Assembly (NCBI GenBank): GCA_049451635.1
Contig: JBMTVT010000035.1
Coordinates: 1-26,002 of the forward strand
Length of the DNA: 26,002 bases
Origin: JBMTVT01 sp049451635
Lineage (GTDB): Bacteria; Bacteroidota; Bacteroidia; Flavobacteriales; Flavobacteriaceae
Reading direction: 5' to 3'
The stretch's first letter is position 1, and each line of letters starts with the position of its first letter. A program made the position numbers and the translations under genes. Positions 6,158 to 15,198 of this stretch are shown one piece after another. Under the pieces are notes generated by a model. That model was not told the DNA's origin and did not search any database. It saw nothing but the letters and a program-made list of their open reading frames with translations.

Positions 6158-8365
6158 ATGAAACTATTTTTAAGCATGTTGCTATTACTGGCAATTGGCA
6201 ATATATTCAGTCAAAACATTATAAAAGGTACTATTTCAGATACCGAAACCAACGAACCTTTAACCTTTGTAAACATTTATTTTTCTGATATTGAAAAAGG
6301 AGCTATTTCTGATGAAAATGGACAATTTACTATAGAAAACATTCCATCTGGAACCCATAATATTGTTTTTTCAATGGTTGGTTATAAAACACAATCTATT
6401 ACCATTACCGTTCCTTACAATGAAACCTTGCAAGTAAGTTTAATGCCAACGGCCATTGAAATGGAAAGTATTATCGTGTCAACCCCATTTCATAAATTAC
6501 AAAGTGACAACGTAATGAAAGTAGAGCAAAAATCTCTACAAGATTTAAAAGCCAATGGTTCAGTAACATTAGCCGATGGTATTACAAATATTGCGGGAGT
6601 AGAGAGTGTTACTACTGGACTAAGTATTGGCAAACCCGTTATTAGAGGCTTGAGTTCCAACAGGGTTTTGGTTTATACACAAGGCATCAGGTTAGAAAAC
6701 CAACAATTTGGAGATGAGCATGGTTTGGGCATTAACGATGCTGGCATTGAAAGCGTTGAAGTTATAAAAGGACCTGCTTCTTTACTTTATGGAAGTGATG
6801 CGCTTGGTGGTGTTTTGTACTTAAACCCTGAACGTTTTGCAAATAACAATAATTCATCAGGTAATTTTAGCACTAATTATTACAGTAATACAAAAGGCTA
6901 TAGCACTAACATGGGCTATAAATCGTCTTCAAACAATTTTAAATTTTTATTTAGAGGAAGTTTAACTGAACATTCAGATTATAATACCAAAAACTATAGA
7001 GTAACAAACACACGCTTTAGGGAGCAAGATTTTAAGGCAGGTGTTGGGTATCAAAACAAGGCCTTTAAAACAGAATTTCGTTATAATGTAAATAACTCTA
7101 AGTTGGGAATTCCTGAAGAAATTGGAGAACAATCTACCAATAGAACACCGCTTCTGCCCTATCAAAATATTACTAACCATGTGTTTAGTTCGAAATCGAC
7201 TTTGTTTTTTAATAATTCAAAATTAGACATCAATTTAGGATTCATTTATAATGACAGAAAAGAGTTTGAAGAACATCATAATGAAGATGATGAAGATATG
7301 CACGAAGAAGACGAAATTTTGGAAGCAGCTCTTCACATGAAACTTAAAACAGCTAACTATGATGTAAAATATAGCTTACCTAAACTTGGTAGGTTTGAAA
7401 CCATAATTGGTATTCAAGGGATGAATCAAATTAATTCAAATTATGGTGAAGAGCAGCTAATTCCTGATGCAACAACAAACGATTTTGGAATTTTAGCAAC
7501 CTCTCACATTCATTTTGAAAAAGCCGATATACAACTAGGCGCACGTTTTGACAATAGAACTATTGATGTTATTAATAACATCAATAAAACCTTTAACAGT
7601 TTTAATGGTGCTTTTGGAGTAAAAACAAACTTAGCAAACAATATCACTGCTAGGGTAAATTTAGCTACGGGTTTTAGAGCGCCCAATTTATCAGAATTAA
7701 CATCAGATGGCACACACGAGGGTACCAATAGATATGAAATTGGAAATAGCAACTTAAAAAGCGAACAGAATTTCCAAACCGATTTAGCTGTAGAGTTTAA
7801 AAATGAGCATATAGAATTGTTTGCAAACGGGTTTTATAATACTATAAACAACTATATTTTCTTGTCCCCAAATGGTGCTTTTGTTAATGGAGATCCGGTA
7901 TTTGTTTATCTACAAGACGATGCCAATTTATACGGTGGTGAATTTGGTTTTCATTTACACCCACACCCTTTAGATTGGTTACATTTTGAAAGTAGTTTTG
8001 AAATGGTAACCGGTAAGCAAGATAGCGGTTCTTATTTACCCCTCATTCCTGCAAATAGTTTAACGAATATTATCAGGTTGGAATTTGAAAAACCTTGGCT
8101 TAAAAAAGGTTATGCATTTGTAAAACTTCGTTCCACTTTCAATCAGAATAAAATAAGTGCTTTCGAGACACAAACGTTAGGTTATAATTTATTGAGTGCT
8201 GGCTTAGGAGGAAGCATAGATGTGTTTAAAAATGAACTGAATATTACCATTTCAGGAAATAATTTAACCAACAAAACCTATATCAATCACTTATCGCGTT
8301 TAAAACCAGATGGTATTTTAAACATGGGCAGAAACATCAATATTGGGTTAACCTATCATTTATAA
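6158..8365 (+). CDS. TonB-dependent receptor, probable metal (zinc-type) importer
   Basis: Outer-membrane active transporter of 735 residues. A signal peptide (1-18) is followed by a carboxypeptidase-D-like regulatory domain (about 20-107), then a plug domain (about 118-225) with VIRGLSSNRVLVYTQGIRLE and KGPASLLYGSDALGG, then a beta barrel ending in the aromatic-rich NIGLTYHL. Residues 369-387 are a loop rich in His, Asp and Glu (EEHHNEDDEDMHEEDE), and HLHPHP appears near 604. Such loops are known from the zinc receptor ZnuD of Neisseria, and the plug sequence is of the same general class. Together with the His/Cys-rich gene upstream, this suggests zinc or another transition metal as substrate. 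No Zur-like operator is evident. Ends at a strong two-way terminator. Confidence 0.9.
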   Translation: MKLFLSMLLLLAIGNIFSQNIIKGTISDTETNEPLTFVNIYFSDIEKGAISDENGQFTIENIPSGTHNIVFSMVGYKTQSITITVPYNETLQVSLMPTAIEMESIIVSTPFHKLQSDNVMKVEQKSLQDLKANGSVTLADGITNIAGVESVTTGLSIGKPVIRGLSSNRVLVYTQGIRLENQQFGDEHGLGINDAGIESVEVIKGPASLLYGSDALGGVLYLNPERFANNNNSSGNFSTNYYSNTKGYSTNMGYKSSSNNFKFLFRGSLTEHSDYNTKNYRVTNTRFREQDFKAGVGYQNKAFKTEFRYNVNNSKLGIPEEIGEQSTNRTPLLPYQNITNHVFSSKSTLFFNNSKLDINLGFIYNDRKEFEEHHNEDDEDMHEEDEILEAALHMKLKTANYDVKYSLPKLGRFETIIGIQGMNQINSNYGEEQLIPDATTNDFGILATSHIHFEKADIQLGARFDNRTIDVINNINKTFNSFNGAFGVKTNLANNITARVNLATGFRAPNLSELTSDGTHEGTNRYEIGNSNLKSEQNFQTDLAVEFKNEHIELFANGFYNTINNYIFLSPNGAFVNGDPVFVYLQDDANLYGGEFGFHLHPHPLDWLHFESSFEMVTGKQDSGSYLPLIPANSLTNIIRLEFEKPWLKKGYAFVKLRSTFNQNKISAFETQTLGYNLLSAGLGGSIDVFKNELNITISGNNLTNKTYINHLSRLKPDGILNMGRNINIGLTYHL

Positions 8366-8370
8366 AGACA

Positions 8371-8400
8371 AAAAGCCAACAATAATTGTTGGCTTTTTTT
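8371..8400. terminator. Two-way terminator between the receptor gene and guaB
   Basis: AGCCAACAAT and ATTGTTGGCT are perfect inverted arms separated by one base (a practical stem of 8 with a 5-base loop). T runs follow on the plus strand, and a shorter one on the minus strand, so it serves both convergent genes. Confidence 0.88.
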
Positions 8401-8496
8401 ATTTGACTTTGTAAAAATTTCAGCTACTTTAATTTAACTGCTGATATAAACAATTAAAACAGTCCATACCCTAAGATTAGAGCATATTCCGAAATT

Positions 8497-9969
8497 CTAT
8501 CTCGAATAATTTGGCGATTCTTTGGTTATGGTTACATCATGTGGATGACTTTCGTTAATACCACTTGCTGTAATTTTAACAAATTGACCAGTTTCTTTTA
8601 ATGTAGCAATATCTTTGGCGCCACAATACCCCATACCAGCACGCAACCCACCTATAAACTGATGGATGCTTTCATACAAATCACCTTTATAAGGTACGCG
8701 ACCTACAATACCTTCTGGCACTAATTTCTTAATATCGTCTTCTACATCTTGGAAATAACGGTCTTTACTACCTTCTTTCATAGCTTCAACAGACCCCATA
8801 CCACGGTAGGATTTAAATTTTCGCCCTTCGTAAATAATAGTTTCCCCTGGAGATTCTTTGGTTCCTGCTAAAAGTGATCCTAACATCACAGTATCAGCAC
8901 CAGCAGCAATGGCCTTTGGGATATCACCTGTGTAACGAATGCCACCATCAGCAATTACGGGAACACCCGTGCCTTTTATAGCGGCAGCTACTTCTAAAAC
9001 CGCAGAAAACTGAGGAAAACCAACACCAGCAACCACACGTGTGGTACAAATAGAACCGGGGCCAATACCCACTTTAACAGCATCAGCTCCTGCTTCAACC
9101 AAATATTTAGCAGCAGCACCCGTAGCTATATTACCAACTATAACTTCTAATGTTGGAAATTTTGCTTTGATATCTTTTAAAACACCTACCACACCTTTAG
9201 TATGCCCATGTGCTGTATCGATAACCACCGCATCAACTCCTGCAGTTACCAAGGCTTCTGCTCTATCAACCGCATCGGCTGTTACACCAATGGCTGCAGC
9301 AACTCGCAAACGACCATAAGCATCTTTATTTGCCATGGGTTTAAGTTTTAACTTAGTAATATCTCTAAATGTGATTAAACCAGATAACTTGTAGTTATCA
9401 TCAACAATTAATAATTTCTCGATTTTATGTTCTTGCAAAATGATTTCAGCGTCTTGCAACGAGGTTCCAACTGCTGCAGTTACCAGATTTTCACTGGTCA
9501 TCACTTCTGTAATGGGACGTTTGTTATCATGCTCAAAACGCAAATCCCTATTGGTTACTATACCTTTAAGTGCTCCTTCGTCATCAACAATAGGAATACC
9601 TCCAATACCATGTTCAGCCATATTTTGTTTAGCATCCTTAACTTTTGCTGTAAGTGGCAATGTAACGGGGTCTATAATCATACCACTTTCAGCACGTTTT
9701 ACACGTCTTACTTTTAAGGCCTGGGCCTCAATAGACATGTTTTTATGCAACACGCCAATACCGCCTTCTTGTGCCATGGCAATAGCCATTTTACTTTCGG
9801 TAACAGTGTCCATGGCTGCCGAAACAATGGGAACATTAATGGTAATGTTTCTAGTAAATTTTGTTTGAATATTAACTTCGCGTGGTAAAACTTCAGAAAA
9901 TGCTGGAACTAGTAGTACGTCGTCATAAGTTAGACCTTCTCCAACAATTTTATTTTCGTGTGCTGTCAT
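8497..9969 (-). CDS. guaB: Inosine-5'-monophosphate dehydrogenase
   Basis: Converts IMP to XMP with NAD, the rate-setting step of GMP synthesis. At 490 residues it has full family length. The catalytic loop GPGSICTTR places the nucleophile at Cys308. A pair of CBS domains sits within about residues 95-205, between the two halves of the TIM barrel, and is the usual site of allosteric nucleotide binding. DGGIRYTGDIPKAIAAGAD and the flap region YRGMGSVEAM follow in the expected order. The N-terminus EGLTYDDVLLVPAFSEVLPR is typical and supports the start at 9969. It is a single-gene unit, with its own -7 element and a dyad near the predicted transcription start. Confidence 0.98.
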   Translation of the reverse strand: MTAHENKIVGEGLTYDDVLLVPAFSEVLPREVNIQTKFTRNITINVPIVSAAMDTVTESKMAIAMAQEGGIGVLHKNMSIEAQALKVRRVKRAESGMIIDPVTLPLTAKVKDAKQNMAEHGIGGIPIVDDEGALKGIVTNRDLRFEHDNKRPITEVMTSENLVTAAVGTSLQDAEIILQEHKIEKLLIVDDNYKLSGLITFRDITKLKLKPMANKDAYGRLRVAAAIGVTADAVDRAEALVTAGVDAVVIDTAHGHTKGVVGVLKDIKAKFPTLEVIVGNIATGAAAKYLVEAGADAVKVGIGPGSICTTRVVAGVGFPQFSAVLEVAAAIKGTGVPVIADGGIRYTGDIPKAIAAGADTVMLGSLLAGTKESPGETIIYEGRKFKSYRGMGSVEAMKEGSKDRYFQDVEDDIKKLVPEGIVGRVPYKGDLYESIHQFIGGLRAGMGYCGAKDIATLKETGQFVKITASGINESHPHDVTITKESPNYSR

Positions 9970-9972
9970 GAT

Positions 9973-9992
9973 GCAATTACAGTTATAATTGC
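9973..9992. repeat. Inverted repeat in the guaB leader
   Basis: GCAATTA (9973-9979) and TAATTGC (9986-9992) are perfect arms around a six-base spacer. The dyad covers the likely +1 of guaB, between the -7 element and the start codon, a position where a bound regulator would block transcription. Confidence 0.6.
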
Positions 9993-9995
9993 GTG

Positions 9996-10003
9996 CAAAT
10001 ATA
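9996..10003 (-). promoter_or_regulatory. -7 element for guaB
   Basis: On the minus strand TATATTTG fits TAnnTTTG. The -33 region is not a clear TTG. The leader would be about 20 bases. Confidence 0.55.
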
Positions 10004-10195
10004 CAACTAAAATCTAAGTTTTAGCACTATTATTTAGAACATATATATAAGATACCTTAATTATATGAATCGAAAATTCAAGATCTGAGGAGATAACAAA
10101 ATTTAAAAATTAGATTATTTATTGTAAAAATATTATTTCGAAATTATTGAATATCAAATTATTGTGAATTTTATTTTTATTTATTCTAAATAAAC
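10004..10195. other. AT-rich spacer between guaB and the FecA-like receptor
   Basis: Very AT-rich intergenic DNA separating two divergent promoters. I found no open frame of note and no clear Fur-like operator. Confidence 0.5.
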
Positions 10196-10227
10196 TTTGC
10201 AGAAAGTAAAATTCATCCTTAAATTTG
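10196..10227 (+). promoter_or_regulatory. Promoter of the FecA-like receptor gene
   Basis: TTTG at 10196-10199, a 20-base spacer, then TAAATTTG at 10220-10227. This fits the full Bacteroidota promoter consensus (TTTG at -33, TAnnTTTG at -7). The leader would be roughly 32 bases. Confidence 0.75.
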
Positions 10228-10265
10228 CCTCCGAAAATTAATTATTTTTAATCAGTCTAAATAAA

Positions 10266-12491
10266 ATGAAAACTAGAGTCTTATTATTTTTCCTACTAAT
10301 TTTAGGGTTTTCTAATGCGCAAGAAACAAGAAAAGAAACTAAAAATGATTCCATTCAAAAACTTGATCAGGTTTTAATAAATGCTCAAGTCATATTCGGG
10401 AGTAAATATGAGGCAAAAAATAGAACTGGGTCTTCATACTACATTTCACCTGAAGAATTGGAGAAATTCAATTACACAGATATCAACAGAGTTTTAAGAA
10501 CTGTTCCCGGCGTAAACATCTATGAAGAAGATGGTTTTGGACTACGTCCAAATATAAGTTTAAGAGGTACTTCACCTGAACGTAGTGCTAAAATATCCAT
10601 CATGGAAGATGGCGTACTAATCGCGCCCGCACCTTATAGTTCTCCTGCTGCCTATTATTTCCCATCCATAGCTAGAATGCAAGCCGTTGAGGTTTTGAAA
10701 GGTAGTAGTCAAATTCAATACGGTCCATTTACCACAGGTGGTGCCATAAACTTAGTGAGTACCCAAATTCCGGATTCATTCAAAGGTGCCCTAAAAAGCA
10801 GCTATGGTAGCTTCAACACAGGGCAAACACATATTAAAATTGGAGATAGCAAAGAAACTTTTGGATATCTTGTAGAGTATTTAAATATGAATTCTGATGG
10901 TTTTAAAAATTTACCAAATGGTAGCAATACAGGTTTTGATAAAAATGATTTTGTAGCCAAATTTAGAATTAACTCTCGTGCAAATGCGGAAATCAAACAA
11001 GCTTTATCGCTTAAATTTCAATATTCTGATGAAGTTTCAAACGAAACTTATTTAGGTCTTACCCAAAATGATTTTGAAGCTAATCCTTTCAACAGGTATG
11101 CCAGTTCCCAGGAAGATAAAATGACCAATGATCACATTCAATTTATGGCCACCCACAAATTGGAATTCAATAGTCAATTTCAAATTACAACAAACGCCTA
11201 TTACAATGGTTTTTCTAGAAATTGGTATAAATTAAATGACATTGTTTTCAATGGTAATAAAGTAGGTATAGCCTCTATAGTTGGCAACCCAAATAGTTAT
11301 TTAGATTACATGAATATCGTTAACGGCTCAACAAATTCTGGAGACGATGCTCTTTTAGTGAAAGCAAATAACAGAGATTATATATCAAAAGGCATTCAAA
11401 CTAAATTTGATTATCATTGGTCTGGAACTAATGTTTTTCATGATATAGAAATAGGATTACGTTATCATTATGATGAAGAAGACCGCTTTCAATGGGTTGA
11501 TGGATACAATATAATTAATGGTGTGATGAACTTAACAACCAAGGGAACAAGAGGTGGTGATGCCAATAGAATAAGTAGTGCAATGGCTTTTGCAGGTTCA
11601 TTTTTATATAAGTTAACATATAACAATTTAACCGTTACCCCAGGTATTCGTTATGAAAATATGGTTCTTTCTAGAGATAATTTTGGGACTAACGATCCAA
11701 GTAGAAGTGGAAATAATCTTTCGTCCAGAGAAAATAATGTAGATATTTTTATACCAGGAATAGGTTTTAATTACAAATTAAATCCAAATACATCCATCTA
11801 TGGTGGTGTACATAAAGGATTTTCTCCTCCAGGAAATGAGCCAGGTCAAAAATCAGAGAAAAGTATCAATTATGAACTAGGCTCTAGGTTTAACTTAAAA
11901 GGGCTTAGAGGTGAGTTCGTAGCATTTTATAATGATTACAGCAATCTGTTAGGAAGTGATTTAGCAGCAACAGGAGGAACTGGATCTTTAGATCAATTTA
12001 ATGCAGGAGAAGTATCTGTAAAAGGAATTGAGCTGCTTTTAAATTATGATCTGCTTGAAAATAACAGTAAATTTTCATTACCAATAACCTTTGGTTACAC
12101 CTTTACAGATACTGAATTTTTAAACAACTTTGGAAGTAGCGATGATTTGTGGGGTGAGGTAACTGGTGGTGATGAATTACCATATATTGCAAAACATCAG
12201 TTCAATACATCCATTTCATTAGAACATTCTAAATTTGAACTAAACCTAAATGGGAGGTATAACGGGGCTTTTAGAACCCTTGCTGGAACAGAAACCATAA
12301 CTGATTTAAATGGAGTAACGTCAAACTTTATTATAGATTTCGCTGGAAAATACCATGTAAACAAAAATTTTAGTCTCACAGGAAATGCCATCAATCTTTT
12401 AGATGAAACTTATGCTGTATCAAGAGTTCCTGCAGGACTGAGACCTGGCCATCCTTTTGGTGCATACGCAGGTTTAGAGTTGAGATTTTAG
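10266..12491 (+). CDS. TonB-dependent receptor, FecA-like (iron-type)
   Basis: Outer-membrane transporter of 741 residues. The signal peptide ends near residue 18. A TonB-box-like stretch (LDQVLINAQ) at about 32-40 is followed by a plug domain with NRVLRTVPGVNIYEEDGFG, NISLRGTSPERSAKI, EDGVLIAPAPYSSPAAYYFP and EVLKGSSQIQYGPFTTGGAI. The barrel ends in AGLELRF. The plug and the phrase ETYLGLTQNDFEANPFNRY resemble receptors annotated as ferric-dicitrate type (FecA). There is no carboxypeptidase-D-like domain and no N-terminal signalling domain, and no fecI/fecR genes are near, so it is a simple transporter and not a signal transducer. Iron chelate is the likely cargo by family, but the ligand cannot be read from the sequence. 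Confidence 0.9.
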   Translation: MKTRVLLFFLLILGFSNAQETRKETKNDSIQKLDQVLINAQVIFGSKYEAKNRTGSSYYISPEELEKFNYTDINRVLRTVPGVNIYEEDGFGLRPNISLRGTSPERSAKISIMEDGVLIAPAPYSSPAAYYFPSIARMQAVEVLKGSSQIQYGPFTTGGAINLVSTQIPDSFKGALKSSYGSFNTGQTHIKIGDSKETFGYLVEYLNMNSDGFKNLPNGSNTGFDKNDFVAKFRINSRANAEIKQALSLKFQYSDEVSNETYLGLTQNDFEANPFNRYASSQEDKMTNDHIQFMATHKLEFNSQFQITTNAYYNGFSRNWYKLNDIVFNGNKVGIASIVGNPNSYLDYMNIVNGSTNSGDDALLVKANNRDYISKGIQTKFDYHWSGTNVFHDIEIGLRYHYDEEDRFQWVDGYNIINGVMNLTTKGTRGGDANRISSAMAFAGSFLYKLTYNNLTVTPGIRYENMVLSRDNFGTNDPSRSGNNLSSRENNVDIFIPGIGFNYKLNPNTSIYGGVHKGFSPPGNEPGQKSEKSINYELGSRFNLKGLRGEFVAFYNDYSNLLGSDLAATGGTGSLDQFNAGEVSVKGIELLLNYDLLENNSKFSLPITFGYTFTDTEFLNNFGSSDDLWGEVTGGDELPYIAKHQFNTSISLEHSKFELNLNGRYNGAFRTLAGTETITDLNGVTSNFIIDFAGKYHVNKNFSLTGNAINLLDETYAVSRVPAGLRPGHPFGAYAGLELRF

Positions 12492-12509
12492 GAATATTTA
12501 GACCCTTAT

Positions 12510-12547
12510 AAAAAAGAGTTACTAATTAAAAATAGTAACTCTTTTTT
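12510..12547. terminator. Two-way terminator between the FecA-like receptor and HMG-CoA lyase
   Basis: A 15-base arm (AAAAAAGAGTTACTA) pairs perfectly with its complement across an eight-base loop. The hairpin has A/T runs at both ends and lies one base from the HMG-CoA lyase stop codon. Confidence 0.88.
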
Positions 12548-12548
12548 A

Positions 12549-13412
12549 TTAATGATATTTATTAAAAATATTAGAAGCCTCATTATATGCACTTTCAAAA
12601 CTTAAGGCATTTAAATTGTTTTTATTTTTTGAAGTGAAGTATGAAAGCAACTTTTCAGTTGGCATATTCCCTGTAAGCTCGTCTTTTGCCATGGGACAAC
12701 CGCCAAAACCTTGTATGGAGCCATCAAAACGATAACAGCCTGCTTTATAAGCAGCATCAACTTTTTCAAACCAAGTACTTGGTGTTGTATGCAAATGTGC
12801 ACCAAATTCTATATGTGGATATTCAGGAATTAAATTAGAAAACAAATATTCTATACTTTCTGGGTTAGACGTACCTACCGTATCACTTAATGATAAAATT
12901 TTAACACCCTTGTTTGCCAATTTTTCAGTCCACTCGCCCACTATATCAACATTCCATGGATCTCCATAAGGGTTACCAAAACCCATAGAAATATAAACCA
13001 CTACTTCTTTATTAGCTTTATTTGAAACTTCTAAAATTTCAGAAAGTGTATCAACAGATTGCGCTATAGTTTTGTGGGTATTACGCATTTGAAAATTTTC
13101 AGAAATTGAAAATGGATATCCCAAATAATCAATTTCTTTATGTCCACAAGCATCATGGGCACCCCTTGTATTGGCAATAATTGCCAGTAGTTTGCTGGTG
13201 GTTTTACTTAAATCCAATTTTGATAAAACCTCGGCAGTATCAACCATTTGTGGAATGGCTTTTGGCGACACGAAACTGCCAAAATCAATTGTATCAAAAC
13301 CCACTCTTAATAACGATTGTATATACTGAACCTTTTGCTCGGTTGGAATAAAGGCCTTGATACCTTGCATAGCATCTCGTGGGCACTCTATGATTTTTAC
13401 TTCCTTGGACAT
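12549..13412 (-). CDS. Hydroxymethylglutaryl-CoA lyase
   Basis: Splits HMG-CoA into acetyl-CoA and acetoacetate, the last step of leucine breakdown. The protein has 287 residues from ATG 13412. PRDAMQG near residue 11 carries the Arg/Asp pair equivalent to the active-site residues of HMG-CoA lyase. GAHLHTTP near 204-211 supplies the two metal-binding histidines. FGGCPMAKDELTGN contains the signature Cys239. A GTG start at 13418 would add two residues. A TATTTTTG element ends only five bases before this ATG, suggesting a leaderless or very short-leader mRNA. No other leucine-degradation genes are near, so it stands alone between two terminated genes. Confidence 0.95.
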   Translation of the reverse strand: MSKEVKIIECPRDAMQGIKAFIPTEQKVQYIQSLLRVGFDTIDFGSFVSPKAIPQMVDTAEVLSKLDLSKTTSKLLAIIANTRGAHDACGHKEIDYLGYPFSISENFQMRNTHKTIAQSVDTLSEILEVSNKANKEVVVYISMGFGNPYGDPWNVDIVGEWTEKLANKGVKILSLSDTVGTSNPESIEYLFSNLIPEYPHIEFGAHLHTTPSTWFEKVDAAYKAGCYRFDGSIQGFGGCPMAKDELTGNMPTEKLLSYFTSKNKNNLNALSFESAYNEASNIFNKYH

Positions 13413-13543
13413 TAACACAAAAATAGGACGATAAAAATACTATTAATTTAATTAAGCTAAGAAACAAAAAATGAAGTTTTAACAAGGCATAATGTAAGGG
13501 CATAAAAATGTACCCGACTGTTTTTAAACTAAACACCATTGTC

Positions 13544-14026
13544 ATGAAAAAAGTTCTCCAACTAATTTTATTTTTGCTCTGTTCAATTACTTTTAGTCAA
13601 AGCGTTGCTACCTATGATATTGTTTTTGAGAGCTATTGGAATGCTTTAGACCATAGTACTTTACCTCAGTCGTCCCATTGGTCGTCTTTGGTTGGCGCCA
13701 ACCATAACAGCAATGTAACATTTATGGAATTAGGTGGAATTGAAAACAAAATAACATCACCTTCAAAAAACCATGAGTTAATAATTGATGAAGAATTAAG
13801 TTTTGTAAAAATATATCCTAATCCAGTAACTAATGGAAAAATTAATTTAAGCATTTCTCAAAATAAAAGTGCAATAAAATTTCAAATAGTTAATTTTCAA
13901 GGGCAAGTGCTTTATCAGGCTACACTATCAAACAACACAATAGATGTGGCATATTTACCTTCGGGAAGTTATATTCTGATTTTGCAAACTGCCAACTCCA
14001 AATTCGTTAAGCGGTTTATCAAATAA
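13544..14026 (+). CDS. Small T9SS-exported protein with a shortened spondin domain
   Basis: A 160-residue secreted protein. The signal peptide ends near residue 18 (FSQ). Residues 21-68 (ATYDIVFESYWNALDH, HWSSLVGANHNSNVTF, MELGGIENK) match the beginning of a spondin_N-type domain, which normally runs to nearly 200 residues; the rest of it is missing. A short linker leads to a type A T9SS sorting domain at about 86-160 (VKIYPNPVTNGKINLSI ... GSYILILQTANSKFVKRFIK), so export and surface attachment by the type IX system are expected. The start was placed at ATG 13544 and not 13508 because the signal peptide begins there. It ends directly against the pyrD stop codon with no gap. Its function is unknown; it may be a deletion derivative. 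Confidence 0.85.
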   Translation: MKKVLQLILFLLCSITFSQSVATYDIVFESYWNALDHSTLPQSSHWSSLVGANHNSNVTFMELGGIENKITSPSKNHELIIDEELSFVKIYPNPVTNGKINLSISQNKSAIKFQIVNFQGQVLYQATLSNNTIDVAYLPSGSYILILQTANSKFVKRFIK

Positions 14027-15058
14027 TTATTTTTTCAGTAACGCCTTGTTTATTCGTTTTACCAAACTTGGTCCTTCATAAATAAATCCTGTATATATTT
14101 GTACCAAATCGGCTCCTGCATTTAGTTTTTCAATGGCATCTTCAGCAGAATGTATACCGCCTACACCTATTATTGGAAATGATTTTTTACTATTTTCAGC
14201 AAGGTATTTTATAACTCTTGTACTTTTATCTTTTATGGGCTTTCCACTTAAACCGCCATTACCAATAGTATTTAATAATTCATCAGAAGCTTTTAAACCT
14301 ATTCTATCTGTTGATGTGTTACTGGCAATTACTCCATCTAATTTTGTGATGTTAACTAACTCGATAATTTCATCTAATTGTCCATTATTCAAGTCTGGTG
14401 CTATTTTTAAAAGAATGGGTTTTTGATTATCAAAAGTGGCATTGGCTTTTTGCACTGTATGAATCAATTCCTCTAAATAATCTTTATCATTCAACTTGGC
14501 ATGACTTCCCACATTCGGACAACTTACGTTCAATACAAAATAATCAACATATGGGTGCAGAGCATTGAAACACTCTAGGTAATCTTTAGTATATGCTTCT
14601 GGTTTAGTGCTTGTATTTTTACCGATGTTACCCCCTACTAAGAGTTTTCCTTTATTCCTTTTTAATTGAACAATGGCTGCTTCTAATCCTTCATTATTAA
14701 ACCCCATACGGTTGATGATGCCTTTATCCTCCTTAAGCCTAAACAATCTTTTTTTAGGGTTTCCAGATTGCCCTTTAGGAGTTACCGTTCCAATTTCAAT
14801 AAAGCCAAAGCCAAAATTTGCCAACTCATTATACAACACAGCATTTTTATCAAAACCTGCAGCTAAACCAACTGGATTTTTAAATGTCAATCCGAATAAT
14901 GTCCTTTCTAACTTTTTGTCATTTACAACATACAAACTTCTAAGCAGAGCAGAAAACCCAGGTATTTTAGAGGTAAATTTTATTAATGAAAATGTAAAAT
15001 GATGAATTTTTTCGGGGTCGAAACAAAAAAATAAAGGTCGAAGTAATAATTTGTACAT
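14027..15058 (-). CDS. pyrD: Dihydroorotate dehydrogenase (quinone), class 2
   Basis: Oxidises dihydroorotate to orotate in pyrimidine synthesis, passing electrons through FMN to membrane quinones. The 343-residue form has an N-terminal helical extension (MYKLLLRPLFFCFDPEKIHH) typical of class 2 enzymes, which binds the membrane. The motif LNVSCPN places the class 2 catalytic Ser at residue 179. GLAAGFDKNA (64-73), ASNTST (245-250) and GVGGIHSAEDA (298-308) contribute to the FMN and substrate sites. The open frame extends upstream to 15208, but a promoter at 15073-15103 lies inside that extension, and the family N-terminus begins at 15058. The gene converges with the T9SS gene with no intergenic base. 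Confidence 0.97.
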   Translation of the reverse strand: MYKLLLRPLFFCFDPEKIHHFTFSLIKFTSKIPGFSALLRSLYVVNDKKLERTLFGLTFKNPVGLAAGFDKNAVLYNELANFGFGFIEIGTVTPKGQSGNPKKRLFRLKEDKGIINRMGFNNEGLEAAIVQLKRNKGKLLVGGNIGKNTSTKPEAYTKDYLECFNALHPYVDYFVLNVSCPNVGSHAKLNDKDYLEELIHTVQKANATFDNQKPILLKIAPDLNNGQLDEIIELVNITKLDGVIASNTSTDRIGLKASDELLNTIGNGGLSGKPIKDKSTRVIKYLAENSKKSFPIIGVGGIHSAEDAIEKLNAGADLVQIYTGFIYEGPSLVKRINKALLKK

Positions 15059-15072
15059 CAGTATTATTTGTG

Positions 15073-15103
15073 CAAAAATAGGTTTAAATAAAAAATCAAC
15101 CAA
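15073..15103 (-). promoter_or_regulatory. Promoter of pyrD
   Basis: On the minus strand TTG (15103-15101), a 20-base spacer, then TATTTTTG (15080-15073). This is a good match to the Bacteroidota consensus and supports the start codon at 15058 with a leader of about eight bases. Confidence 0.7.
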
Positions 15104-15198
15104 TTCCAAAGACAAAAAAATTATTAGTTGTATTTTTGAGCTTAAGTTTATTAGTTTAATTAACTGAAACTTTAAATAAAACCCGAATAAAATCCCAT

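Noticed and set aside
9041..9868. Long plus-strand frames across guaB
   Set aside because: They are antisense shadows of a well-identified gene, with low-complexity Ala/Ser/Thr-rich or Cys/Phe-rich translations.
13508..13543. Upstream ATG for the T9SS protein
   Set aside because: The signal peptide with its Lys-rich start begins at 13544.
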